From Nitrosospira multiformis (GTDB taxonomy: Bacteria; Pseudomonadota; Gammaproteobacteria; Burkholderiales; Nitrosomonadaceae): 64,000 bases of DNA. Every line of letters begins with the position of its first letter. Positions within the stretch are counted from its first letter, which is position 1. The notes below the pieces were generated by a model that was given only the letters and a program-made list of their open reading frames with translations, ran no database searches and was not told the DNA's origin. A program made the position numbers and the translations under genes. Shown here piece after piece: positions 24,931 through 35,225 of this stretch. The DNA is taken from positions 248,001 through 312,000 of the forward strand of contig NZ_FOCT01000002.1 of the NCBI RefSeq assembly GCF_900110185.1, written 5' to 3'.

Positions 24931-26181
24931 ATGAGCAACAATACGATACTGATCGTCGACGATGAAATCGGCATCCGTGAGCTTTTGTCCGAAATCCTGC
25001 GCGATGAAGGTTATCGCGTCGCCCTGGCGGAAAACGCTGCACAGGCGCGCGCATGGCGGAAACAGGCTCGCCCTGATCTGGTATTGCTGGATATCTGGAT
25101 GCCGGATACCGACGGCATCACTCTGTTGAAAGAATGGGTCAGCAGCGGACTTCTCACCATGCCGGTCGTGATGATGTCAGGCCATGGCACAATCGACACC
25201 GCGGTAGAAGCCACGCGTATGGGAGCAGCGGCTTATCTCGAAAAACCGGTACCGCTGCAAAAACTGCTGAGTACAGTCGGCCGCGCGTTGCGCAGCGGGC
25301 AGGCCAAGCCACGCATGACACTTCCCCTGGCGAGCCTGGGACGGGGGGCGCTGATTACAGACCTGAAAAGACGACTGGAACAGGTTGCCAGCCTCACGGC
25401 ACCGGTGCTGCTCATAAGTGAACCGGGAACGGGCGTGGATCTATGCGCCCGCTTTCTGCACCAGCCAAATACACCTTGGGTAGAACCCGATACTCTCGCC
25501 ACCCTGTCGAATGCTCCGTTTGAGTTACTTGAACAAGCAAAAGGAGGCTTGCTTTTTCTCAAGGAGATCGGCGAGCTCAACAAACTGGCGCAAAAAGGAC
25601 TGTTGCTGCTGCTAGGCAAGCTGGAAAGATACAATGTCCGGCTCGTATGCGTGACCTCCACGCCGCTTGCCAGTCTGGCGGCTCAAGGGGTCTACGATCC
25701 CAAGCTGTATGAGATGCTGAGCGGACTTTGCATCAACGTGCCCGCACTGAGGGAGCATCGGGAAGACATTCCCGAACTCGCGACCCAGATACTCTCGCGT
25801 TATATCGAATCAGGCGACGTCCCCTTGCGCCAGTTCAGCACCGCTGCCCTCAACTGCCTGCGAAATCACGACTGGCCCGGAAATCTCGCACAACTGACGG
25901 ACGCAGTGCATACCCTTGCACTGACCTGCACCAGCGATGAAATATCGGCAGAAGACGTAAAACAGATGCTGGTTCCTTCCTCGACTTCACAGGCAGTGGC
26001 GGGTATCCCGCTCGACATACCGTTGCGTGAAGCGCGGGACATGTTCGAAAAAACGTATTTTGAACAGCTTATCGAACAGGAAAACGGCAATATGACCCGA
26101 GTGGCGGAACGCGCAGGCCTGGAGCGCACCCATCTGTACCGCAAGCTCAAGCTGCTTGGCATCAGGCTGCGAGGGAATTGA
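24931..26181 (+). CDS. ntrX: NtrX-like response regulator with degenerate AAA+ domain
   Basis: A 416-residue regulator. The receiver domain has ILIVDDEIGI and phospho-acceptor Asp54 in LLDIWMPDTDG, with VMMSGHGTI and AYLEKPVPL. The middle AAA+ part is eroded: the Walker A position reads SEPGTGVD (163-170, Lys replaced by Val), Walker B reads GGLLFLKEI (205-213, the Asp is Lys211), and the segment between them is about 30 residues short, so the sigma-54-contacting GAFTGA loop is missing. A normal Fis-type HTH closes the protein (MTRVAERAGLERTHLYRKLKLLGI). It should bind DNA but not act as a sigma-54 ATPase. An upstream TTG at 24883 behind AAGAGG is a possible longer start. Confidence 0.86.
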   Translation: MSNNTILIVDDEIGIRELLSEILRDEGYRVALAENAAQARAWRKQARPDLVLLDIWMPDTDGITLLKEWVSSGLLTMPVVMMSGHGTIDTAVEATRMGAAAYLEKPVPLQKLLSTVGRALRSGQAKPRMTLPLASLGRGALITDLKRRLEQVASLTAPVLLISEPGTGVDLCARFLHQPNTPWVEPDTLATLSNAPFELLEQAKGGLLFLKEIGELNKLAQKGLLLLLGKLERYNVRLVCVTSTPLASLAAQGVYDPKLYEMLSGLCINVPALREHREDIPELATQILSRYIESGDVPLRQFSTAALNCLRNHDWPGNLAQLTDAVHTLALTCTSDEISAEDVKQMLVPSSTSQAVAGIPLDIPLREARDMFEKTYFEQLIEQENGNMTRVAERAGLERTHLYRKLKLLGIRLRGN

Positions 26182-26211
26182 GATTCATTCTCTACAATTG
26201 GAGTTGTCATA

Positions 26212-26240
26212 TTGTCTGACATCCTATCTTAAGAGATAAT
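26212..26240 (+). promoter_or_regulatory. possible sigma-70 promoter upstream of tkt
   Basis: TTGTCT and GATAAT are separated by 17 bases, a fair match to the housekeeping consensus. Transcription would begin near 26247, just before the hairpin at 26259-26282, so either the hairpin forms in the tkt leader or this match is accidental. Confidence 0.3.
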
Positions 26241-26258
26241 AATGGTTTTGCCGACCCG

Positions 26259-26282
26259 CACCGCTATTTGAGCGGTGTTTTT
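26259..26282 (+). terminator. rho-independent terminator after ntrX
   Basis: A 7-bp perfect stem, CACCGCT with AGCGGTG, closes a 5-base ATTTG loop and is followed at once by five T residues. It lies 78 bases after the ntrX stop and 38 bases before the tkt start, so it ends the rsmB-ntrYX transcript. Confidence 0.75.
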
Positions 26283-26320
26283 GTGTGCGTATAAATTGTT
26301 GAGCTAGGGAGTTCATGTTC

Positions 26321-28336
26321 ATGGGAACATTTCGAGATTTTGAAGCGCCGGTATTCAAAAACCTGACCAGCGCCATTCGTGCACTGGCGATGGATGCCGT
26401 GCAAAAAGCCAACTCGGGGCATCCGGGAATGCCTATGGGCATGGCTGAGATTGCTGAGGTATTGTGGATACATCACCTACGCCATAATCCGGCAAATCCG
26501 AAGTGGGCTGACCGTGACCGCTTCGTTTTATCCAATGGACATGGATCCATGCTTATTTACGCCCTGCTGCATCTCACGGGCTACGATTTACCGATGGAGG
26601 AAATCAAGCGTTTCCGTCAGCTTCATTCCAGGACTCCCGGCCATCCGGAATATGGTTATACACCCGGCGTCGAGACGACCACAGGTCCGCTGGGCCAGGG
26701 GATCACCAATGCTGTGGGAATGGCTCTGGCAGAGAAAATACTTGCCTCGGAATTCAACCGTCCCGGCTTCGATATCGTCAATCACCATACCTATGTATTC
26801 CTGGGCGATGGCTGCCTGATGGAAGGTATTTCCCATGAAGCCTGCTCGCTTGCAGGCACATTGGGACTGGGTAAGCTAATTTGTTTTTATGACGACAATG
26901 GCATTTCCATCGATGGGCATGTGGAGGGATGGTTCACAGACGACACGCCCAAACGCTTTGAAGCCTATGGTTGGCATGTTGTGCCGAATGTCAACGGACA
27001 TGATCCGGTAGCAATAGAGGCCGCCATCGAAGCTGCCAAGCAGGCCGTGGACAAACCTTCCATGATCTGCTGCAAGACCGTGATCGGAATGGGCTCGCCC
27101 AACAAGGCAAATACTCACGAGGTGCACGGCGCGGCGTTGGGTGACCTGGAAATAGCCGCTGCGCGCCCGCATATCGGGTGGAATCACCTGCCATTCGAGA
27201 TCCCCGAGGATGTCTACCAGAACTGGGATGCGCGCGCAAAAGGACAAAAGCTGGAAGACGACTGGAATCGCAAGTTCGCAGAGTACGCTGCAAAATACCC
27301 GACTGAGGCGGCCGAATTCAGCCGGCGGATGGCAGGTGAACTGCCGGAGGAGTGGCAGGAGCACGTGGATGCCCTGGTTGCACGTGTTCATGCAAAGGAA
27401 GAAACCATTGCAAGCCGCAAGGCATCGCAGAATGCGATTGAAGGGCTGGCACCCAAGTTGCCGGAACTGGTCGGCGGCTCGGCAGACCTGGCAGGATCGA
27501 ATCTTACTCTCTGGTCAGGTTCAAAAGGCATCGCCCGGCAGGATGGCGGCAACTACGTATATTACGGCGTGCGCGAATTCGGCATGAGCGCCATCATGAA
27601 CGGACTTGCGTTGCATGGCGGAATCATTCCTTACGGCGCCACTTTCCTCATGTTCTCGGAATATGCGCGGAATGCGCTTCGCATGGCCGCCCTGATGAAA
27701 ATACGATGCCTGTTCGTATTCACCCATGACTCCATTGGTTTGGGCGAAGATGGCCCTACCCACCAACCGGTGGAACAGACCGCCACATTGCGCTACATCC
27801 CCAATATGGATGTGTGGCGTCCGTGCGATACGGTCGAGTCGACCGTGGCCTGGGCACGGGCAATCGAACGCAAGGATGGCCCTTCCACATTGATTTTCAG
27901 CCGCCAGAACCTTCCCTTTCAGAAACGCGAAGGGAACACGCTCAAACTGATCGACAAGGGCGGCTATATCCTGTCGGAAGCCTCCGATAACAAGCCGCGG
28001 GCAGTCATCATTGCCACAGGTTCGGAAGTCGGCCTGGCGATGATGGCGCAAAAAGCGCTGGCCGAAACGGGAATTCATGTGCGCGTCGTTTCGATGCCCT
28101 GCACAAACGTATTCGACCGCCAGGATGTCGATTATAAAAACAGTGTGCTGCCCAAGGGTATAGGGCGCGTGGCGGTGGAAGCAGGCGTGACGGATTACTG
28201 GCGCAAGTATGTAGGCCTGGAGGGAGCAGTGGTCGGCATCGATACCTTCGGCGAGTCCGCGCCGGCTGGAGAGCTGTTCAAGCACTTCGGCATCACCGTA
28301 GAGAATGTGGTAAAGGCGGTAAACAGCGTCATTTAA
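26321..28336 (+). CDS. tkt: transketolase
   Basis: A 671-residue thiamine-diphosphate enzyme moving two-carbon ketol units in the pentose phosphate and Calvin pathways. Landmarks are [20 protein letters not shown] at the N-terminus, [14 protein letters not shown], the ThDP motif region [15 protein letters not shown] with DDNGISIDG, and [21 protein letters not shown] in the pyrimidine-binding domain. I prefer ATG 26321 over ATG 26315, because AGGGAG then sits nine bases upstream instead of three. It heads the block tkt-gap-pgk-pyk-fba, which would supply both glycolysis and CO2 fixation. Confidence 0.96.
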   Translation: MGTFRDFEAPVFKNLTSAIRALAMDAVQKANSGHPGMPMGMAEIAEVLWIHHLRHNPANPKWADRDRFVLSNGHGSMLIYALLHLTGYDLPMEEIKRFRQLHSRTPGHPEYGYTPGVETTTGPLGQGITNAVGMALAEKILASEFNRPGFDIVNHHTYVFLGDGCLMEGISHEACSLAGTLGLGKLICFYDDNGISIDGHVEGWFTDDTPKRFEAYGWHVVPNVNGHDPVAIEAAIEAAKQAVDKPSMICCKTVIGMGSPNKANTHEVHGAALGDLEIAAARPHIGWNHLPFEIPEDVYQNWDARAKGQKLEDDWNRKFAEYAAKYPTEAAEFSRRMAGELPEEWQEHVDALVARVHAKEETIASRKASQNAIEGLAPKLPELVGGSADLAGSNLTLWSGSKGIARQDGGNYVYYGVREFGMSAIMNGLALHGGIIPYGATFLMFSEYARNALRMAALMKIRCLFVFTHDSIGLGEDGPTHQPVEQTATLRYIPNMDVWRPCDTVESTVAWARAIERKDGPSTLIFSRQNLPFQKREGNTLKLIDKGGYILSEASDNKPRAVIIATGSEVGLAMMAQKALAETGIHVRVVSMPCTNVFDRQDVDYKNSVLPKGIGRVAVEAGVTDYWRKYVGLEGAVVGIDTFGESAPAGELFKHFGITVENVVKAVNSVI

Positions 28337-28358
28337 TTCTGACCAATTGCCAGCCGAA

Positions 28359-28398
28359 ACGCGGAGAAAATTTTCTCCGCGTCCGAGGTTCTTTTTTT
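28359..28398 (+). terminator. perfect palindrome and T-run between tkt and gap
   Basis: A 24-base perfect palindrome (12-bp arms starting ACGCGGAGAAAA) is followed nine bases later by seven T residues. It could terminate part of the tkt transcripts or protect the tkt mRNA end. The gap gene starts 19 bases later with its own AAGGAG ribosome site, so transcription evidently resumes or reads through. Confidence 0.6.
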
Positions 28399-28413
28399 AT
28401 CCAAGGAGTGTAA

Positions 28414-29418
<1,005 letters not shown>

Positions 29419-29439
29419 CAGAGGACGAATTCGTCACAA

Positions 29440-29471
29440 GGGGAAGAAACCTGGGATCGTTTTTCTTCCCC
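29440..29471 (+). terminator. hairpin between gap and pgk
   Basis: GGGGAAGAAA pairs with TTTCTTCCCC across a 12-base loop, giving a 10-bp stem. There is no T-run after it, so an mRNA processing or stability element is as likely as a terminator. It may tune the ratio of gap to pgk expression. Confidence 0.4.
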
Positions 29472-29547
29472 CTGATCCCTGTCCTTCTCTTCAATTCATC
29501 ATAAGGAATCCCTAAACGTCCTTATGTCTTAAAACTTGGAGTTCCCA

Positions 29548-30735
29548 GTGTCTGTCATTAGAGTCACCGACCTTGATCTGAAAGGCAAGCGCGTGTTCAT
29601 CCGCGCCGACCTCAATGTGCCCGTGAAAGATGGCAAAGTTACCTCCGACGCACGCATAAGTGCCTCCATGGGCACCATCGACTACTGCCTGAAGCAAGGC
29701 GGCAAAGTAATGGTTACCTCCCATCTGGGACGACCGGAAGAGGGCGTATGGTCAGAAGAAAACTCGCTCAAACCGGTGGCCGATAATATTTCCGAACGTC
29801 TCGGCAAGCCGGTGCACCTGGTCAAGAATTGGGTGGACGGCAACTTCGACGTTGCCGAAGGCGAACTGGTCATCCTCGAAAACTGTCGTTTCAATAAGGG
29901 GGAAAAGAAAAACGCAGATGAGACGGCGCAGAAATATGCAAAGCTCTGCGACGTGTTTGTGATGGATGCGTTTGGCACAGCGCACCGTGCCGAAGCGTCG
30001 ACCCATGGCATTGCCAAATACGCTCCTGTTGCCTGCGCCGGCATTCTGCTTACAGAAGAGCTGGACGCACTGACCAAGGCGTTGTTGAATCCAGCCCGCC
30101 CCATGGTGGCAATCGTCGGAGGCTCGAAGGTCTCGACAAAATTGACCGTTCTGGAATCCCTGTCAGAAAAAGTGGACCAACTGGTGGTGGGCGGCGGCAT
30201 CGCCAATACCTTCCTCAAAGCGGCGGGAAAGAACGTTGGAAAATCCCTGTGCGAAGATGACCTGGTTCCCACCGCCAAAATGCTCATGGAAAAAATGGCA
30301 AAACGAGATGCGACCATTCCAATTGCCGTTGACGTTGTTGTCGGGAAAAAATTCGACGCCAGTGAACCGGCGGTATTGAAGAATGCAGATGCGGTAACAG
30401 ATGACGATATGATATTCGATATCGGCCCGAAGAGCGCCCGCGAGTTGTCGGACATCATCATGAAAGCCGGTACGGTAGTATGGAATGGCCCTGTCGGAGT
30501 ATTCGAGTTCGATCAGTTCGGTGAAGGCACCAAAACCATCGCCATGGCTATCGCCGATACCGACGCCTTTACCCTGGCAGGGGGAGGAGATACCATTGCC
30601 GCTATCCAGAAATACGATATCTATGACAAGGTTTCTTACATTTCCACTGCCGGTGGAGCCTTTCTGGAATTTCTGGAAGGCAAGAAGTTGCCTGCCGTGG
30701 AAATACTCGAACAGCGTGCCGCCGGCAGCAGATAG
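29548..30735 (+). CDS. pgk: phosphoglycerate kinase
   Basis: A 395-residue two-domain kinase transferring phosphate between 1,3-bisphosphoglycerate and ADP. Signatures are [72 protein letters not shown] and the nucleotide-site [10 protein letters not shown]. The start is GTG 29548 ([11 protein letters not shown]) behind TTGGAG; a TTG twelve bases earlier is in frame but lies inside that ribosome site. It follows gap and precedes pyk. Confidence 0.96.
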   Translation: MSVIRVTDLDLKGKRVFIRADLNVPVKDGKVTSDARISASMGTIDYCLKQGGKVMVTSHLGRPEEGVWSEENSLKPVADNISERLGKPVHLVKNWVDGNFDVAEGELVILENCRFNKGEKKNADETAQKYAKLCDVFVMDAFGTAHRAEASTHGIAKYAPVACAGILLTEELDALTKALLNPARPMVAIVGGSKVSTKLTVLESLSEKVDQLVVGGGIANTFLKAAGKNVGKSLCEDDLVPTAKMLMEKMAKRDATIPIAVDVVVGKKFDASEPAVLKNADAVTDDDMIFDIGPKSARELSDIIMKAGTVVWNGPVGVFEFDQFGEGTKTIAMAIADTDAFTLAGGGDTIAAIQKYDIYDKVSYISTAGGAFLEFLEGKKLPAVEILEQRAAGSR

Positions 30736-30791
30736 GTCCAGGTAGCGAATATGCGGATTGATACGCGGATTCAACACGTGCATTCATCAGA

Positions 30792-32246
30792 ATGATTCGA
30801 AGAACGAAAATCGTAGCAACACTCGGTCCCGCATCCCGAGATGCAAAGGTGCTGGAGCGGATGATAAACGCCGGCGTTGATGTAGTCCGTATCAACTTTT
30901 CCCATGGGACCAAGGAAGAGCATATCGAATGCGCCGAGTTAGCGCGCTCCCTCGCACGCGCCGCAGGTCACGCGGTGGGTGTGCTGGCAGACCTGCAGGG
31001 ACCCAAGATCCGGATCGGCAAATTCGAAAATAATAAAATTCTCCTGAAAACGGGCGATCAATTCATACTCGACGCCGAATGCGAGCTTGGAAACCAGGAA
31101 CGGGTGGGTCTGGATTACAAGGAATTGCCCAGTGATGTCGAGACCGGTGCAACGCTGATCCTGGATGATGGACGCATCGTGCTCGGCGTTTCCGAAGTCA
31201 AGGGAAGCCAGGTTTATTGCGTGGTTGAGCAGGGCGGAATACTGTCTAACAACAAGGGAATCAACCGCAAAGGCGGGGGCCTGAGTGCGCCTGCCCTCAC
31301 CGGCAAGGACGTGGAAGATATCCGGACCGCCGCAGCGCTTAAAGCCGATTATCTGGCGGTATCATTTCCCCGTTCTGGCGATGATATGCGCTGGGCGCGC
31401 GATGTGATGCGCGAGGCAGGCGGAAAAAGTTTATTGATGGCGAAGATCGAACGATCGGAAGCAATCCTGGCGCTGGATGATATTCTGGAGGCCTCCGATG
31501 CGATCATGGTGGCGCGCGGAGACCTTGCGGTAGAGGTAGGCGACGCAGTCGTGCCGGCGTTGCAAAAACGCATGATCCGTACTGCCCGAGCCGGGAACAA
31601 GCTGGTGGTAACCGCCACCCAGATGATGGAGTCCATGGTCAGCAGTCCCATCCCCACCCGCGCGGAGGTATCGGATGTTGCAAATGCGGTACTGGATGGC
31701 ACTGATGCTGTAATGCTGTCAGCGGAATCCGCTACCGGGCAATATCCCGTCGAAGCGGTTGCGGCAATGGCGAGGGTATGCCTGGAGGCGGAAAAGGAAT
31801 ACCTGGTAAGCAGTGAAAACCGACGGCTGCAGGGCGGCCTGCCCGATAATATCGAGGAAGCGATTGCCCGTGCGACCATGTTCACTGCAGGAGGATTAAA
31901 GATCAGAGCCATCGCGGCGCTTACACAAAGCGGCAGGACCGTGTTGCTGATGTCGCGCAGGAGTTCCACCGTGCCCATATTCGCGTTGAGTCCTCAGGAG
32001 GATACACGGCGCAAGATGACGTTATTTCGGGGTGTGTACCCGGTCAAGTTCGGGGGAGGCTCGAACGACCCGGAGATCATCTTGAATCACGCCGAAAACG
32101 AGTTGCTCAGACGGGGCGCGGTACGTAACGGCGACCTAATGATCATGACCATCGGCGAACCGGTGGGCAAGGCAGGCGGCACCAATACGATGAAAATAGT
32201 GAAGGTAGGCGAGCACAGAAAACAGGAACGGAAGGTGGAATCCTGA
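30792..32246 (+). CDS. pyk: pyruvate kinase
   Basis: A 484-residue glycolytic enzyme forming pyruvate and ATP from phosphoenolpyruvate. It starts with RRTKIVATLGPASRD and has VVRINFSHGT, LADLQGPKIRIG, LMAKIERSEAI with the catalytic Lys, IMVARGDLAVEVG, VTATQMMESM and VLDGTDAVMLSAESA. The C-terminal domain is complete. In an autotroph it links the triose pool to biosynthesis. It is separated from pgk by 56 bases and from fba by 84 bases. Confidence 0.96.
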   Translation: MIRRTKIVATLGPASRDAKVLERMINAGVDVVRINFSHGTKEEHIECAELARSLARAAGHAVGVLADLQGPKIRIGKFENNKILLKTGDQFILDAECELGNQERVGLDYKELPSDVETGATLILDDGRIVLGVSEVKGSQVYCVVEQGGILSNNKGINRKGGGLSAPALTGKDVEDIRTAAALKADYLAVSFPRSGDDMRWARDVMREAGGKSLLMAKIERSEAILALDDILEASDAIMVARGDLAVEVGDAVVPALQKRMIRTARAGNKLVVTATQMMESMVSSPIPTRAEVSDVANAVLDGTDAVMLSAESATGQYPVEAVAAMARVCLEAEKEYLVSSENRRLQGGLPDNIEEAIARATMFTAGGLKIRAIAALTQSGRTVLLMSRRSSTVPIFALSPQEDTRRKMTLFRGVYPVKFGGGSNDPEIILNHAENELLRRGAVRNGDLMIMTIGEPVGKAGGTNTMKIVKVGEHRKQERKVES

Positions 32247-32330
32247 GCATGGTGCAGATATCCGCCTCGATCTTTTCACTGCCTGTGATGTTTTACCATA
32301 TACACTGATTCTAACTTTGAGGAGGTTCTA

Positions 32331-33395
32331 ATGGCACTCGTATCATTGCGTCAACTTTTGGATCACGCGGCAGAAAATGGCTATGGCCTGCCCGCTTTCA
32401 ACGTCAACAACCTGGAGCAGATTCACGCCATCATGCAGGCGGCGGATGAATGCGACAGCCCGGTGATCATGCAGGGCTCAGCAGGCGCGCGTAAATATGC
32501 CGGGGAGCCTTTTCTGCGCCATCTCATTGCCGCAGCCGTAGAGGCCTATCCGCACATTCCCATCGTCATGCACCAGGATCACGGAGCCTCGCCAGCGGTT
32601 TGCGTGAATGCCATTCGCAGCGGTTTTTCCAGCGTCATGATGGATGGATCCCTGGAAGCGGATGCAAAGACACCTTCTTCCTATGAATATAATGTTGAAG
32701 TCACCGGTAAGGTGGTGGAAATGGCACATGCAGTGGGTGTTTCCGTCGAGGGTGAACTCGGGTGTCTCGGTTCCCTGGAATCCGGCATGGGTGAAGCGGA
32801 AGATGGCCATGGCGCCGAAGGGAAGTTGTCTCATGATCAGCTGCTGACCGATCCGGAACAGGCGGCCGACTTCGTCAAGCAAACGGGTGTGGATGCGTTG
32901 GCAATCGCCATCGGCACCTCTCATGGCGCCTACAAGTTTACGCGCAAGCCAACGGGAGATATTCTCGCCATCGAGCGCATAAAGGAAATTCATGCCCGCA
33001 TTCCCAATACCCATCTGGTGATGCATGGGTCCAGCTCCGTGCCGCAGGATTGGCTCGACATCATCCGCGAATATGGTGGGGAGATGAAAGAAACCTATGG
33101 TGTTCCAGTCGAGGAAATCCAGGAAGGGATCAAATACGGCGTCCGCAAGGTCAATATCGATACCGATATCCGGTTGGCGATGACCGGTGCGATACGGCGT
33201 CATCTTGCCAAGAACAAGAGCGAATTCGACCCGCGTAAATATCTGAAGGATGCGACTGCCGCCGCCAAGGATATTTGCAAGGCGCGCTTTGAAGCGTTTG
33301 GCTGTGCGGGGCAGGCGGCTAAAATCAAACCTATCGCCCTGGACAACATGGCAGGCAAATACGCGAAGGGGGAATTGAAGGCCGTCATCAAGTAA
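32331..33395 (+). CDS. fba: class II fructose-bisphosphate aldolase
   Basis: A 354-residue zinc aldolase of the Calvin-cycle subtype. It begins [26 protein letters not shown] and has [11 protein letters not shown] with a zinc His, [23 protein letters not shown] and [13 protein letters not shown] with further metal and phosphate ligands, and [10 protein letters not shown] near the end. It cleaves or forms fructose-1,6- and probably sedoheptulose-1,7-bisphosphate. GAGGAGG stands seven bases before the ATG. It is the last gene of the carbon block, followed by a strong terminator. Confidence 0.95.
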   Translation: MALVSLRQLLDHAAENGYGLPAFNVNNLEQIHAIMQAADECDSPVIMQGSAGARKYAGEPFLRHLIAAAVEAYPHIPIVMHQDHGASPAVCVNAIRSGFSSVMMDGSLEADAKTPSSYEYNVEVTGKVVEMAHAVGVSVEGELGCLGSLESGMGEAEDGHGAEGKLSHDQLLTDPEQAADFVKQTGVDALAIAIGTSHGAYKFTRKPTGDILAIERIKEIHARIPNTHLVMHGSSSVPQDWLDIIREYGGEMKETYGVPVEEIQEGIKYGVRKVNIDTDIRLAMTGAIRRHLAKNKSEFDPRKYLKDATAAAKDICKARFEAFGCAGQAAKIKPIALDNMAGKYAKGELKAVIK

Positions 33396-33467
33396 TCAGG
33401 TAAACCGACAGTTCCACCCGTTCAACGCCAGTGCCGGGTTTATAAGCAACTGGAATTCGAACGAGAT

Positions 33468-33498
33468 AAAAAGGCGAACTGATACGGTTCGCCTTTTT
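33468..33498 (+). terminator. rho-independent terminator after fba
   Basis: AAAAAGGCGAAC pairs with GTTCGCCTTTTT around a 7-base loop. The A-run on the left and T-run on the right make it able to terminate in both directions, serving fba from one side and the CYTH-CHAD gene from the other. Confidence 0.85.
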
Positions 33499-33603
33499 AT
33501 TACCGGAGGCTGAAGGTCTGGTCGAATTGCTCGAATTTCCAGAGTTGACGACTGGCCCCTGATCTTGCACTTGCAATCGCCACCTCGGCAAGCATCCGGG
33601 CAG

Positions 33604-35160
33604 CTACCAGAACACCTCCTTTTTCTCGAACTCCCCCCATACCTCATCAAGCTCACTTCTTTTCGTTAGCCCACGCTGACCGATCCAACCGAGGACAATA
33701 CCCCTTGCTTCGCACGTGCTGCCATTCTCGCCTCTGCCTTCAACTCCGACTTCATTCAGCAATCGTTCGGTCACGCTAGTATCAATTACCGCCCCCAGTG
33801 TTTCCTGCAACACGGTCAGAGACTTGATGTAGCGCTTCACTTTTTTTCGGCGATACAGGTCCGAGAAAAATTCAGCGGTATATCGCTGTTCTTTCACCGC
33901 AATGCGCAGGGCATGTAACTCCTCTGTACCCTGCCCGTCCGCTTTTTTGTAATACTTTTTCAATTTTTCTTGTCCGTGCGACAGCGCATTATCTGCGAAT
34001 TTCTTCACCGGCCATTCCAGCCGGGCCTTTCGCAATTCACTCTGCTGCGGATCAGGTGCCGGAAGCCAGGTTTCCGCGTTCAGCCAAGCCCCCAGCCTCA
34101 GCATTGCTTCCGTGTATCGGGTAGATCCTACCGCCTCACACGCTCCATCATTGTGGTTTTGCCGCATCTGCTCGCACTCTTCCCATAAGGCAGAAATACC
34201 GGGACGCCCGTGAAAGTAATTCCTCACTTCGCTTAATGTTTCCGACACGAATACATCCCAGTCCCGCGCTGCACCGAGGGAACGCGACAGCCATTTCAAG
34301 TCCGGGGTTGCAGAAGCAAACGCAGTTGCATCGAATGCCCGGGCAAAAACACGGCGCGCCGTACGTATCCTGCGTAATGCCACCCGCATCTGATGCAGAT
34401 ACTCCGGATCCTGATGTTGCAGCATGCCTGCCTCGTTGCCATGCAAGTGTTGCAGGCAATTCCACGCGATCGCCTTGATGGCTTCGCCCAATTTCATTTC
34501 CGTTTCGAGTCGAACAGGTACCGCCTTGACAGGCGCGGGTTTGAAGCCGGTAACGAGCCCATAGCCCCGCTCGGCTTTGCTTGCGTTTTCCAATCTGAGA
34601 GGAACGATGTGCAATATATCCAGCGCAAACCGGTATAGCGACTGTGCCCTCCCGGACTTCAGTTCCAGCTCGATTTCGCAAATCTCCCTGGTAAAATCAG
34701 CCGGCGTTCTGATTACTCCCTGATCCAGCGAAAATTCGATCTCGCTTCCGTCCACCAAGTGCAAAATGCGCTTGCTGCGCTTGAAGTCGGTCGTAAACAG
34801 GACACGCAATTGGTCGTGCAGTTCTGCTCCGTCGAACAGGCGGATGAGAGACGGATCGGTTATTTGAGAGAAATCGGGCCGCCCTGTCGGCACCATGGAC
34901 TCCCATTCATGACGCTGGTGCAATCCAAGGGCAGCTTCCCCCCCTCCTTTGATGGACTGTATCCATTTTCTTCCGATATGCCGCAACCGGAGCGCCATGT
35001 GATGCTTCTGCAGATACAGATCAGGCGTGTCGTAATAGGTGGTGAAAAGTTTCCGCGTAACAGGGCGGGAAACGGTAAGAGATCTCAGGAACGGGTGATG
35101 TTGAAGCTTGGCGGCATCCTCGGGGGACAATCTTAATTTGAGTTCGATTTCGAGCGGCAC
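33604..35160 (-). CDS. CYTH-CHAD domain protein (inorganic triphosphatase-like)
   Basis: This 518-residue protein starts with a CYTH triphosphate-tunnel domain: EIELKLRL is the ExExK metal/phosphate signature, with YYDTPDLYL, ALRLRHIG and EFSLDQGVI inside about residues 1-200. A CHAD helical domain follows (about 220-510), rich in His and basic residues, for example LHQMRVALRRIRTARRVF and LHALRIAVKEQRYTAEFF, which bind polyphosphate. The likely activity is tripolyphosphate hydrolysis at polyphosphate granules. The start is GTG 35160 with GGAAAAG before it; the frame stays open to 35340 but that would overlap ppk. It sits 66 bases downstream of ppk on the same strand, which supports the polyphosphate link. 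Confidence 0.85.
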   Translation of the reverse strand: MPLEIELKLRLSPEDAAKLQHHPFLRSLTVSRPVTRKLFTTYYDTPDLYLQKHHMALRLRHIGRKWIQSIKGGGEAALGLHQRHEWESMVPTGRPDFSQITDPSLIRLFDGAELHDQLRVLFTTDFKRSKRILHLVDGSEIEFSLDQGVIRTPADFTREICEIELELKSGRAQSLYRFALDILHIVPLRLENASKAERGYGLVTGFKPAPVKAVPVRLETEMKLGEAIKAIAWNCLQHLHGNEAGMLQHQDPEYLHQMRVALRRIRTARRVFARAFDATAFASATPDLKWLSRSLGAARDWDVFVSETLSEVRNYFHGRPGISALWEECEQMRQNHNDGACEAVGSTRYTEAMLRLGAWLNAETWLPAPDPQQSELRKARLEWPVKKFADNALSHGQEKLKKYYKKADGQGTEELHALRIAVKEQRYTAEFFSDLYRRKKVKRYIKSLTVLQETLGAVIDTSVTERLLNEVGVEGRGENGSTCEARGIVLGWIGQRGLTKRSELDEVWGEFEKKEVFW

Positions 35161-35225
35161 GATTCTTTTCCGACTGTGTCTGGAACGACTACTCGCTACG
35201 GGGAAAACGTTCCTGACTGCCGCCT

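Noticed and set aside
27521..28285. 254-residue frame antisense to transketolase
   Set aside because: It lies entirely opposite conserved tkt sequence and has no ribosome site or family signal.
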